Positions 48,849 to 57,394 of a stretch of 64,000 nucleotides of DNA are shown here, piece after piece. How positions within the stretch are numbered: the first letter of the stretch is position 1; each line of letters starts with the position of its first letter. Made by a program: the position numbers and the translations under genes. Under the pieces are notes generated by a model. The model worked only from the letters and a program-made list of their open reading frames with translations, did no database searches and was not told the origin of the DNA. Source of the stretch: Comamonas sp. (GTDB lineage: Bacteria; Pseudomonadota; Gammaproteobacteria; Burkholderiales; Burkholderiaceae_C); the NCBI GenBank assembly GCA_028690035.1, contig JAQVCA010000005.1, forward strand, positions 179,309 to 243,308. The letters run 5' to 3'.

Positions 48849-50267
48849 TCAGGCCTTCAAGGCGGTCAGTACCTCATCGAGCATCTTCTTGGCATCGCCA
48901 AACAGCATGCGGTTGTTGTCCTTGTAGAACAACGGGTTGTCCACCCCGGCGTAGCCGCTGGCCATGCTGCGCTTCATGACGATACTGGTCTTGGCCTTCC
49001 ACACTTCGAGCACCGGCATGCCGGCGATGGGGCTGTCCGGGTCTTCGGCGGCACTGGGGTTGACGATGTCGTTGGCGCCAATCACGATGGCCACATCGGT
49101 GTCGGGGAAGTCCTCGTTGATCTCGTCCATCTCCATCACGATGTCGTAGGGCACCTTGGCCTCGGCCAGCAGCACATTCATGTGGCCAGGCATGCGACCG
49201 GCCACCGGGTGGATGGCAAAAAACACCTGCACGCCCTTGTCGCGCAGCGTCTGCGTGATTTCGTACACCGTGTGCTGCGCCTGCGCCACAGCCATGCCGT
49301 AGCCGGGCACGATGATGACGCGCTGGGCCTCGCGCAGCAGCTCGGCCGTCTCGGTGGCGCTCACGGGCACCACCTCGCCCTGGGGCTGGGCCGGCTCACC
49401 TGCGGCGGCTTTCTTTTTGGTCGGCGCACCCGAGCCAAAGCCGCCGGCAATCACGCTGATGAAGTTGCGGTTCATGGCGTTGCACATGATGTAGCTCAGG
49501 ATCGCACCCGACGAGCCCACCAGCGCGCCCGTGACGATGAGCAGGTCATTGCTGAGCATGAAGCCCGTGGCCGCTGCGGCCCAGCCCGAGTAGCTGTTGA
49601 GCATGGACACCACCACCGGCATATCGGCGCCGCCAATGGCCATCACCATGTGGATGCCAAACAGCAGCGCAATCACGGTCATGACGATCAGCGCGGGCAT
49701 GCCCGCTTCCACGCTGGGCGCGTGCAGGAATTCGCGGCCAAAGTAAATGACCACCAGCAGCGCGGCCAGGTTGAGCCAGTGGCGCGCAGGCAGCAGCAAG
49801 GGCTTGCCGCCAATCTTGCCGTTGAGCTTGCCAAAGGCAATCAGCGAGCCGCTGAACGTGACCGCACCAATCAGGATACCGACGTAGATTTCCACCTCGT
49901 GGATGGTTTTCTCCACGCCTTCGAGCGCGATGGAGGTATCCACATAGCTGGCAAACCCCACCAGGCAGGCGGCCAGACCGACCAGGCTGTGCATCAGCGC
50001 CACCAGCTCGGGCATTTGCGTCATCTTCACGACCCGGGCTGCGTACAGGCCAATACCCCCGCCCACGACCAGCGCCGCCACGATCCAGGCCATGCCGTCG
50101 GCGCTGACGCGCGGGCCCAACACGGTGGCCACAATCGCCAGCGCCATGCCCACCATGCCAAACAGGTTGCCCCGGCGCGAGGTTTCCGGGTTGGACAGGC
50201 CACCCAGGCTCAAGATAAACAGAATGGCCGCACCCAGGTAGGCCACGGTTGCAAGACTTTGAGACAT
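48849..50267 (-). CDS. pntB: NAD(P) transhydrogenase subunit beta
   Basis: 472 residues. About eight membrane helices (1-260) are followed by the NADP(H)-binding domain III with the motif [22 protein letters not shown] and [15 protein letters not shown]. The domain ends with [32 protein letters not shown]. With PntA it couples hydride transfer between NADH and NADP+ to proton entry. It starts 27 nt after the pntA stop. Confidence 0.96.
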   Translation of the reverse strand: MSQSLATVAYLGAAILFILSLGGLSNPETSRRGNLFGMVGMALAIVATVLGPRVSADGMAWIVAALVVGGGIGLYAARVVKMTQMPELVALMHSLVGLAACLVGFASYVDTSIALEGVEKTIHEVEIYVGILIGAVTFSGSLIAFGKLNGKIGGKPLLLPARHWLNLAALLVVIYFGREFLHAPSVEAGMPALIVMTVIALLFGIHMVMAIGGADMPVVVSMLNSYSGWAAAATGFMLSNDLLIVTGALVGSSGAILSYIMCNAMNRNFISVIAGGFGSGAPTKKKAAAGEPAQPQGEVVPVSATETAELLREAQRVIIVPGYGMAVAQAQHTVYEITQTLRDKGVQVFFAIHPVAGRMPGHMNVLLAEAKVPYDIVMEMDEINEDFPDTDVAIVIGANDIVNPSAAEDPDSPIAGMPVLEVWKAKTSIVMKRSMASGYAGVDNPLFYKDNNRMLFGDAKKMLDEVLTALKA

Positions 50268-50294
50268 TTCGATGTTTCCTTCTTGTTGTTCTTC

Positions 50295-51872
50295 TTACTT
50301 GCGGAACATGGCCAGCATGCGGCGCGTGACGGCAAAGCCGCCAAACATATTGATAGCCGTCAGCACAATGGCAGCAAAGGCCAGCCACAGAATCAGGCCA
50401 TCGGGGCGCCCGTTCGTACCCGCTTCGGGCGGCATGATCTGCACCAGCGCACCAATGGCGATGATGCTGGAGATGGCGTTGGTCACGCTCATCAGCGGCG
50501 TGTGCAGGGCGGGGGTGACGTTCCACACCACCATGTAGCCAATAAAGCAGGCCAGCACAAACACCGTGAAATGCCCCAGGAAGGCGGCCGGTGCGTACGC
50601 GCCAATCAGCCAGAACAGCGCAGCCAGCACGGCAAACACCACGGTCAACGCCTTGGCCGACATGGGCGCACCCGGGCCATGGGCGGATTTTTTCTCGGCC
50701 ACCACCGGCGCGGCTGCGGGCTTGGGCGCTGGCGCGGGCGCCTGCTTGAGCGGCGGCGCGGGCCAGGTGATGGCGCCGTCTTTGACCACGGTGAGGCCGC
50801 GGATGGCGTCGTCCTCCATGTTCACCACGGCCACACCGTCCTTGGCCTTGCACAGCTCTTCCATCAGGCGCAGCAAGTTGGTGGCGTACAGGGTGGACGA
50901 TTGCTTGGCCAGGCGCGAGGCCAGGTCGGTGTAACCGATGATGGTCACGCCATGGCGCACCACGGCCTCGTTGGGCACGGTCAGTTCGCAGTTGCCGCCT
51001 TGCTCGGCAGCCATATCAACAATGACACTGCCGGGCTTCATGCTTTGCACCATTTCGGCGGTGATCAGCTTGGGCGCGGGTTTGCCCGGAATGAGCGCGG
51101 TGGTGATGATGATGTCGGCGTTCTGCGCCTCGGTGGCATACATCTGGCGCTGCGCGGCCTGAAAGCCCTCGCTCATCACCTTGGCGTAGCCGCCGCCGCC
51201 GGCGCCGTCTTCTTCGTAATCGACCTTGACGAAGGTGCCGCCCAGGGACTTGACCTGGTCGGCCACCTCGGCGCGCGTGTCGTTGGCGCGCACGATGGCG
51301 CCCAGGTTGGCCGCCGTGCCAATGGCGGCCAAGCCTGCCACGCCAGCACCGGCAATAAACACTTTGGCCGGGGGCACTTTGCCTGCGGCGGTGATCTGGC
51401 CATTGAAATAGCGGCCAAAGGCGTTGGCCGCCTCGATCACGGCGCGGTAGCCCGAGACCCCGGCGGTGGAGGTGAGCGCGTCCATCTTCTGCGCGCGCGA
51501 GAGCGTGCGCGGCAGGCAATCGATGGCCAGCACCGTGGCCTGCCTGGCCGCCAGTTGCTCCATCAGCTCGGGGTTTTGCGCGGGCCAGACAAAGCCAATC
51601 AGCGTCGTGCCCGGGCGCATCAGTGCCACCTCGTCGGCGCTGGGTGGGCGCACCTTGAGCACAATGTCTGAGGCCGCCCACAGCGCCGCAGCATCGGGTG
51701 CAATTTCTGCCCCCGCCGTGCGGTAGCTGTCGTCGTCAAAGTGGGCGGCTGCGCCGGCCCCCGACTGCACCGCGACCGAAAAGCCCAGCTTGATGAGCTT
51801 TTCCACCACGTCGGGCACAGTGGCCACGCGTTTTTCCAGTGCGAGGGTCTCGCCAGGAATTCCAATTTTCAT
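50295..51872 (-). CDS. pntA: NAD(P) transhydrogenase subunit alpha (full-length, single-chain)
   Basis: 525 residues. The NAD(H)-binding domain I (about 1-380) begins [20 protein letters not shown] and contains [25 protein letters not shown]. An Ala/Pro/Lys linker (about 390-425) precedes C-terminal membrane helices (about 430-510). Unlike the split alpha1/alpha2 form of some bacteria, this is one gene as in E. coli. An upstream gap of about 270 nt separates it from the fba terminator. Confidence 0.96.
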   Translation of the reverse strand: MKIGIPGETLALEKRVATVPDVVEKLIKLGFSVAVQSGAGAAAHFDDDSYRTAGAEIAPDAAALWAASDIVLKVRPPSADEVALMRPGTTLIGFVWPAQNPELMEQLAARQATVLAIDCLPRTLSRAQKMDALTSTAGVSGYRAVIEAANAFGRYFNGQITAAGKVPPAKVFIAGAGVAGLAAIGTAANLGAIVRANDTRAEVADQVKSLGGTFVKVDYEEDGAGGGGYAKVMSEGFQAAQRQMYATEAQNADIIITTALIPGKPAPKLITAEMVQSMKPGSVIVDMAAEQGGNCELTVPNEAVVRHGVTIIGYTDLASRLAKQSSTLYATNLLRLMEELCKAKDGVAVVNMEDDAIRGLTVVKDGAITWPAPPLKQAPAPAPKPAAAPVVAEKKSAHGPGAPMSAKALTVVFAVLAALFWLIGAYAPAAFLGHFTVFVLACFIGYMVVWNVTPALHTPLMSVTNAISSIIAIGALVQIMPPEAGTNGRPDGLILWLAFAAIVLTAINMFGGFAVTRRMLAMFRK

Positions 51873-52086
51873 GCTCTGTCACCTTTATAAAAATTTTGCA
51901 TAGAGAAGTGCTTTTCTCGAATGCCGTAAAGCCTACATGAAAATTACGAAACCACGGCACGCCCCTCTCCTGAATTGGCGTGAAAGCGACAAATGCACGC
52001 CGGCTTGGTCAGTTTGACGTCGTGAACCATGCAGAACGCCCAAACCGGGCCGGGCGTTTTGCGCCGCCCCCACAGCCTGGGGCGCA
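51873..52086. other. Non-coding gap between pntA and the fba terminator
   Basis: It holds the pnt promoter region and one terminator-like hairpin that points the other way: on the plus strand AACGCCC (52035-52041) and GGGCGTT (52052-52058) are followed by TT, inside a GC-rich loop. No ORF here looks real. See the finding on this hairpin. Confidence 0.5.
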
Positions 52087-52120
52087 TAAAAAAAGCCCAG
52101 TGCCATGCAGGCACTGGGCT
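52087..52120 (-). terminator. Rho-independent terminator of fba
   Basis: On the minus strand AGCCCAGTGCC, loop TGCAT, GGCACTGGGCT, then TTTTTT. It is an 11-bp perfect stem about 23 nt after the fba stop. Confidence 0.92.
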
Positions 52121-52142
52121 GGAGACAGTCAAGCCAACGGGC

Positions 52143-53207
52143 TTAGTTCACCATCTGCTTGAGCTCACCGGCGGCGTACTTGCGCACCATTTGCTCCAAG
52201 GTGAAGCCTTTGATCTTGCTGCCCTGACCCTCGCAACCAAACTCTAGGTAACGCTGCTTGCAAATGGCCTTGGCCGCTTCGCGCGCGGGCTTCATCCACT
52301 CGCGCATGTCGAACTTGTCGGGGTTTTCCACCTGGAACTTGCGCACCGCGCCGGTCATGGCCATGCGGATGTCGGTGTCGATGTTCACCTTGCGCACGCC
52401 GTGCTTGATGGCTTCCTGGATTTCCTTGACGGGCACGCCGTAGGTCTGCTTCATCTGGCCGCCGTACTGGTTGATGATGTCCAGCAGGTCTTGCGGCACC
52501 GAGCTGGAGCCGTGCATCACCAGGTGGGTGTTGGGAATGCGCGCGTGGATTTCCTTGACGCGGCTGATGGCCAGCACATCGCCCGTGGGCGGGCGGGTGA
52601 ACTTGTAGGCGCCGTGGCTGGTGCCAATGGCAATGGCCAGCGCGTCCAGCTGGGTGGCTTGCACAAACTGCGCGGCTTCTTCGGGGTCGGTCAGCATCTG
52701 TGCGTGGCTGAGCTTGCCTTCGGCGCCAATGCCATCTTCCTCACCGGCGTCGCCCGTCTCCAGATTGCCCAGGCAACCCAGCTCGCCCTCGACGGTGGCG
52801 CCGATGGCGTGGGCCATGGCCACCACTTCCTGCGTCACGCGCACGTTGTAATCAAAGTCCGAAGGCGTCTTGCCGTCGCTCAGCAGCGAGCCGTCCATCA
52901 TCACCGAGCCAAAGCCCAGCGCCAGCGCACCCCGGCACACCTCGGGGCTGGTGCCGTGGTCCTGGTGCATGACCAGGGGAATGTGCGGATAGGCCTCGGT
53001 GGCCGCCAGAATCAAATGCTTGATAAAGGACTCGCCCGCATACTTGCGCGCGCCTGCGCTGGCTTGCAGGATGACAGGGGCACCCACCTCGTCCGCCGCA
53101 GCCATCACGGCCTGCACCTGTTCCAGATTGTTGACGTTGAAGGCGGGAATGCCGTAGCCGTTTTCGGCGGCGTGGTCGAGCATTTCGCGCATGGAAATCA
53201 AAGGCAT
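52143..53207 (-). CDS. fba: Fructose-bisphosphate aldolase, class II
   Basis: 354 residues beginning [20 protein letters not shown]. The catalytic and zinc motif is [14 protein letters not shown] near 80-95. Other conserved segments are [31 protein letters not shown] and [13 protein letters not shown]. This is the CbbA/class IIB type of proteobacteria, used in glycolysis, gluconeogenesis or the Calvin cycle. It lies downstream of pyk with its own promoter region and two GGTAACC-type repeats. Confidence 0.96.
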   Translation of the reverse strand: MPLISMREMLDHAAENGYGIPAFNVNNLEQVQAVMAAADEVGAPVILQASAGARKYAGESFIKHLILAATEAYPHIPLVMHQDHGTSPEVCRGALALGFGSVMMDGSLLSDGKTPSDFDYNVRVTQEVVAMAHAIGATVEGELGCLGNLETGDAGEEDGIGAEGKLSHAQMLTDPEEAAQFVQATQLDALAIAIGTSHGAYKFTRPPTGDVLAISRVKEIHARIPNTHLVMHGSSSVPQDLLDIINQYGGQMKQTYGVPVKEIQEAIKHGVRKVNIDTDIRMAMTGAVRKFQVENPDKFDMREWMKPAREAAKAICKQRYLEFGCEGQGSKIKGFTLEQMVRKYAAGELKQMVN

Positions 53208-53242
53208 GGTCGTGTCCGATCAAAAAAAGAAAAGCAAAAAAC

Positions 53243-53260
53243 GGTAACTGGTTGGTAACC
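53243..53260. promoter_or_regulatory. Phased GGTAAC repeats upstream of fba
   Basis: GGTAACT (53243-53249) and GGTAACC (53254-53260) begin 11 bp apart, like the pair before pgk. On the fba strand they follow a possible -10 (TAAAAT). The binding protein is unknown. Confidence 0.4.
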
Positions 53261-53330
53261 TGCGATTTTAGCTGGGCTGCCTACGGCACGAACAGGCCCT
53301 GGCCCTCACCCCCGGTGCCGCAGCCCCCTA

Positions 53331-54785
53331 TCACCCGGCCACACGACAAATCTGCAACATGTTCGTGCCGCCGGGCTGGCCCATGGGCTCGCCGCAGGTG
53401 ATGGCATACACATCGCCCGGCTGCACGATGGCGCGCTCGCGCAGGTGGTTTTCTGCTTGCGCCAAGGCTTGGTCGCGCTCGGCGCTGGTGTCCATGAGCA
53501 GCGGGCTGACGTTGCGGTACAGCGCCATCTTGCGCTGCGTGCTGATTTTGGGCGTGAGCGCATAAATCGGAATGTGGATGCGGTGGCGGCTCATCCACAG
53601 CGCGGTCGAGCCGCTGTCGGTCATGGCCACAATGGCCTTGGCACCCAGGTGGTGCGCCGTAAACAAGGCCCCCAGCGCAATGGATTGGTCGATGCGCGTC
53701 AGCGCACGCGGCTGGCCCAGCGCTGTTTCGGCGCCAATATCCTCGGCCGCCTCGGCAGCGGCGCAGATGTAGGCCATCTCGCGCACCGTTTCCAGCGGGT
53801 ACTTGCCCACGGCAGTTTCGGCACTGAGCATCACCGCATCCGTGCCATCGAGCACGGCATTGGCCACATCACTCACTTCCGCGCGCGTGGGCAGCGCGTT
53901 GGTGATCATGCTTTCCATCATCTGCGTGGCGGTGATGACCAGCTTGTCCATCTGGCGCGCCATGCGGATCATTTTTTTCTGCAGCGCAGGCACGGCAGCG
54001 TTGCCCACCTCCACCGCCAAGTCGCCGCGCGCGACCATGATGCCGTCCGAGACGCGCAGGATGTCTTCCAGATGGGGGATGGCCTCGGCGCGCTCCATCT
54101 TGGCAATCAAGCCCGGGCGATGGCCCGTGCCCGCCGCAGCCACCGTACACAGCTGGCGCGCCATTTCCATGTCGGTGGCGTTTTTCGGAAAGCTCACGGC
54201 CACATAGTCGGCACCCAGCTGCATGGCGGTTTTGATGTCCTCCATGTCCTTGGCCGTCAGCGCTGGGGCCGTGAGTCCCCCGCCTTGCTTGTTGATGCCC
54301 TTGTTGTTGGACAGCTCACCGCCCACCACCACCTGGGTGTGTACCGCTTCGCCCAGCACGCGCTGCACCCGCAGCACGATCAGGCCGTCGTTGAGCAGCA
54401 GCACATCGCCTGCGCGCACATCGCGCGGCAGTTCTTTGTAATCGAGGCCCACGCCGTCGATGTCACCCGGCGCACTGCGCGCGGCATCCAGCACAAAGCT
54501 GGTGCCCACCTGCAAATCGACCTTGCCTTGCGCGAACTTGCCCACGCGAATCTTGGGCCCCTGCAAGTCCGCCATGATGGCCACCTCGCGTCCCGCTTGG
54601 CGCGAAGCCTCGCGCACGGCCTCAGCACGCGCTATATGGTCTTGGGCCGAGCCATGGCTGAAGTTCAGGCGCACCACGTTCACGCCCGTGGCAATCATCT
54701 GCGCCAGCATGGCCACGTCGCTGGAGGCTGGGCCTAAGGTGGCCACGATTTTGGTGGCGCGGCGAATGTAGGTGGTGGGGGGCAT
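53331..54785 (-). CDS. pyk: Pyruvate kinase
   Basis: 484 residues beginning MPPTTYIRRATKIVATLGPA. The conserved N-terminus has NVVRLNFSHGSAQDH and the K+/Mg2+ site region KMERAEAIPHLEDILRVSDGIMVARGDLAVEVG near 225-255. ATQMMESMI and TAVGKYPLETV follow. It is the usual two-module enzyme that makes ATP and pyruvate from PEP. It is preceded by AAGGA and lies just after the Res remnant. Confidence 0.96.
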   Translation of the reverse strand: MPPTTYIRRATKIVATLGPASSDVAMLAQMIATGVNVVRLNFSHGSAQDHIARAEAVREASRQAGREVAIMADLQGPKIRVGKFAQGKVDLQVGTSFVLDAARSAPGDIDGVGLDYKELPRDVRAGDVLLLNDGLIVLRVQRVLGEAVHTQVVVGGELSNNKGINKQGGGLTAPALTAKDMEDIKTAMQLGADYVAVSFPKNATDMEMARQLCTVAAAGTGHRPGLIAKMERAEAIPHLEDILRVSDGIMVARGDLAVEVGNAAVPALQKKMIRMARQMDKLVITATQMMESMITNALPTRAEVSDVANAVLDGTDAVMLSAETAVGKYPLETVREMAYICAAAEAAEDIGAETALGQPRALTRIDQSIALGALFTAHHLGAKAIVAMTDSGSTALWMSRHRIHIPIYALTPKISTQRKMALYRNVSPLLMDTSAERDQALAQAENHLRERAIVQPGDVYAITCGEPMGQPGGTNMLQICRVAG

Positions 54786-54811
54786 GGAGGTTCCTTGTTA
54801 GTTCTGAAATA

Positions 54812-55492
54812 TCACTGGTACACGTTCGCACCAAAAATCTTTTGCAGTTGCTCTTGGATAGGCTGCTGTGTATCAGCGGTCAACCCACCAAAAATAGCCT
54901 GTCCTTGGCTGGCCTTAGCCCACAGCTGGCCCACAGCGCGCTTTTCCAACTCATACGGAGTGTGAGCAAGGTGAGCGCCCTTGTACTCCAGCACAGCCAC
55001 ACGACCATCGGTCAGTTCGGCCACAAAGTCGGCATAGAAACGCCCGCGTGATGTAAACAGCACGATGGCCGTGCGCCCCCAGTCGGGCGGTGCGATCTGC
55101 GCCACCTCGTCCAGCACGCACACCTGCAGCGCCTCGCCATAGGCTGCCGTCAGCGCCGCGCGGTAGAGGTGGCCGGGCGTTTGCAGGGCCTTGAGCGTTT
55201 GCTGGCGAATGGCGTCGCTGGGCACCAGCCACACCGCCACCGGCGCATCCACGTTGCACCACGCGCGCGCCAGCAGGGGCACGGCGTGCGCTGCCATCAC
55301 CGTTTTGCCACCGCCCGTGGGAATGCGCAGGCACACGCAAGGCACGTCCGGGCCAAATGCATCGGCGCGGTAGGGGCGACCCACCAGCGCACCAAAAGCC
55401 TGCGCCGGGCCTTGGGTTTGCGCAGCGCGGGCAAAAGCCGTCAGGGTGTTGAGGGCGGTTTGCTGGTAGGACTTGAGGGTGATTCGAAGCAT
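54812..55492 (-). pseudogene. Type III restriction (Res/DEAD-helicase) remnant with internal in-frame deletion
   Basis: 226 residues against roughly 900 in intact relatives. The N-terminal part (1-150) is a DEAD/DEAH opening: LKSYQQTALNTLTAF and a Walker A motif RIPTGGGKTVMAAH. After APPDWGRTAIVLFTS (codons near 55050) it jumps to a PD-(D/E)XK-like end, YADFVAELTDGRVAVLEYKGAHL. The rest of the helicase core is missing. The frame stays open, so a fusion protein could be made. An alternative is a genuine short family, but the joined halves argue for deletion. Confidence 0.75.
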
Positions 55493-55591
55493 GGTGGGCC
55501 ACTTAATTGGCGGAATGATTGGCGATGCAAAACCTATCCCGCCAATGCAAGTATTTGATTTGCCGGGGTTTTATTTTTTCGCGGGATAAAT
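55493..55591. other. Palindromic gap between the AlbA_2-type gene and the Res remnant
   Basis: TATCCCGC (55535-55542) and GCGGGATA (55581-55588) are a perfect inverted pair 38 nt apart. TTGGCGGAAT and GGCGATG stand nearby. It could be a regulatory site or residual repeat; nothing coding is apparent. Confidence 0.4.
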
Positions 55592-57331
55592 TCACTGCGT
55601 TTCTTTGGTGCTCATTGGCGCATCCAAAGCCCAAAGTGCTCCCCTGGTGGGCCTGCCGATATTGCGAATGGCCCCCTGCCGCGCCATGTCTGAGAGCAGT
55701 TCTTTGATGTATTTCTTGCGCTCGGTAGCGCTTGCAATCCACAGAGAAAGCTTGGGCAACAGCAACTCGTCAATCTTGGCGCGCGGCTGCGGTGCCATGG
55801 CCAGCAGTCTGCACACCGCATCCTTGTAGTCTTGGGCAACAGGGCCTTTTTGATTGACGTAGGCGACTTCCGTGCCTGTGGCAATGGCTACCGCCGCCGA
55901 GATGCGCACCTTTTGTCCGCGTCCTTCTACCAAACCCTTGCCTCGCAAATGTTGCAACTGACCTGCTGGCGGCTGGCGGCCTTTTTGAATCTGATCGAGT
56001 AGCACCGCTTCCGCCAGGCTCAGATCAGTGTGCGTCATCAACGCGCTGACATAGCGTTCATCCAGCGTGCGGCCATGGATGGTGACGGTGACAGACGCTG
56101 GATGTCCATCTATGGCGTAGTCGGGTAAAGGAAAAAAGCGCTCCCGCTGCTTGCGGAACATGCCCTTGACCCCTCGGTTCATCGTCTCCATCAGATCCAG
56201 CTCCACCATCGCGTTGGCCAGACACGCATTGCGATAACGCTGCTCGGGCTGAAGTGCGCGCAAAACCTTCTCTACCGACCCTGGCAGAAACTCCCCGTAA
56301 TTGAAAAACCGCAGGGTATCCGGGCCTTCGGTGATCAGGATGCGCCCGCCCTGGGTGTAGTCCTGGTGAGCCACACAGTTATGCAGCGCTTCGCGTATGA
56401 CCCAATCGTCGTAATTGGGCACGTTCAGCGGTGCCACCTGGCGGGGTGGCAAAACATTGACCTCAATGATGCGGATGCGGGCAATCAGCGCGTCGATGGC
56501 CAGCACCAGGGGGAGGTCGAAGTGCTGGTGCGTCACATAGTCATCGCGATGGTCTACCAACTGCCAACTGATGCGCGGCGTGGGGCCACCTAACAGCGTG
56601 CTGGCTTGCTGCTTACCCAGCAGCACCAACGCTGCCCGCGTTAAACCGCCGCTGACGGCAAGGCGCAGGGTGTGCAAAAACTCTGCATCTGTCTGCAGGT
56701 GCATCTGGGCCACGATGTCCGGCTTGGCGCCATAACGGCGTGCATACAACTCGCGTGCGCGTGCAATGGCCTGCGCTGAAAGCAAGGCCCAGTCTTGCGT
56801 GACTACCGTTGCCGACCAATCATGCAGGGCCGACTGCGCGCGCAGTGCGTCGAGCTTGTGCAGAGGCAAGGCCCCCAACTTTTCTCCGGCACGACCCCAG
56901 TAATGTCCCTTGCATGCCACCGGAACACCCCGTGGTGCAGCTGGTACTCGCCATAGCAGCACCCGGGCGGGCGAGCCATCCGCCTTGGTCACGTGCAGTA
57001 TGTAAGGAGCCTCCAAGACCGTGGGTGGGGAGGTCTGCGCTGCAATAGATTCCTTGACGCGATTGACCTCCTCCATCGATTGCGCAAACTGCGTACCAGT
57101 GGCGGGACGCAACCCGCTGACCGGATCAATTTTGTTGTCGATGCCCATCACCAGCCAGCCCTCTTCGCGCCGGTAAAGGTTGGCCTCATTGGCAAGGGCA
57201 GACACATACTGCGCCAGTTGGTCAAAACTGAAGGAATGTTCTGCGCGTTTGAACTCCAGCCACTCCGTCTCGGTGGGCATGCGGCGCAAACCATCCAGAA
57301 AATCCTGGGTAACTTCGTTCATCTTGTTCAC
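55592..57331 (-). CDS. AlbA_2/Schlafen-type putative DNA-binding, ATP-binding-like protein
   Basis: 579 residues from a GTG at 57331 that overlaps the stub's stop (GTGA); ATG at 57322 is the alternative. The N-terminal AlbA_2-like domain (about 15-145) has ETEWLEFKRAEHSFSFDQLAQYVSALANEANL and GWLVMGIDNK. A middle region has a GHKL-like helix WVIREALHNCVAHQDYTQGGRI, followed by winged-helix-like ends. Relatives often accompany type I or III restriction genes, which fits here. The reading frame is intact, although the flanking Mod and Res genes are destroyed. The biochemical role is unknown. Confidence 0.8.
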   Translation of the reverse strand: MNKMNEVTQDFLDGLRRMPTETEWLEFKRAEHSFSFDQLAQYVSALANEANLYRREEGWLVMGIDNKIDPVSGLRPATGTQFAQSMEEVNRVKESIAAQTSPPTVLEAPYILHVTKADGSPARVLLWRVPAAPRGVPVACKGHYWGRAGEKLGALPLHKLDALRAQSALHDWSATVVTQDWALLSAQAIARARELYARRYGAKPDIVAQMHLQTDAEFLHTLRLAVSGGLTRAALVLLGKQQASTLLGGPTPRISWQLVDHRDDYVTHQHFDLPLVLAIDALIARIRIIEVNVLPPRQVAPLNVPNYDDWVIREALHNCVAHQDYTQGGRILITEGPDTLRFFNYGEFLPGSVEKVLRALQPEQRYRNACLANAMVELDLMETMNRGVKGMFRKQRERFFPLPDYAIDGHPASVTVTIHGRTLDERYVSALMTHTDLSLAEAVLLDQIQKGRQPPAGQLQHLRGKGLVEGRGQKVRISAAVAIATGTEVAYVNQKGPVAQDYKDAVCRLLAMAPQPRAKIDELLLPKLSLWIASATERKKYIKELLSDMARQGAIRNIGRPTRGALWALDAPMSTKETQ

Positions 57332-57393
57332 CGCGCCTTCACGTCATAGGTGGTGAAAGCGTGGGCGCGGTTGAGCCAATCCAAAGTAGGCAT
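57328..57393 (-). pseudogene. Stub of a type III Mod-like DNA methyltransferase (first ~15 codons)
   Basis: Too short for the ORF track. The minus strand reads MPTLDWLNRAHAFTTYDVKAR and stop. MPTLDWLNR is, from memory, the usual opening of adenine-specific DNA methyltransferases found beside Res genes; after HAFTT the sequence no longer matches. Its ATG sits 1 nt after the pepP stop (TGAGATG) and its TGA overlaps the next gene's GTG. The methyltransferase body is missing. Chance similarity of a 9-residue match is possible. Confidence 0.5.
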
Positions 57394-57394
57394 C

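Noticed and set aside
48822-51671. 949-residue plus-strand ORF opposite pntAB
   Set aside because: Antisense to two clear transhydrogenase genes; His/Gly/Arg-rich shadow composition.
53281-53598. 105-residue minus-strand ORF at the end of pyk
   Set aside because: Alternative frame of pyk; Pro/Arg/His-rich composition and no start signal.
55503-55742. 79-residue minus-strand ORF overlapping the 3' end of the AlbA_2-type gene
   Set aside because: It runs in another frame of the gene end and the gap. Its tail (SREKIKPRQIKYLHWRDRF) looked protein-like, but there is no ribosome-binding site or family I can name.
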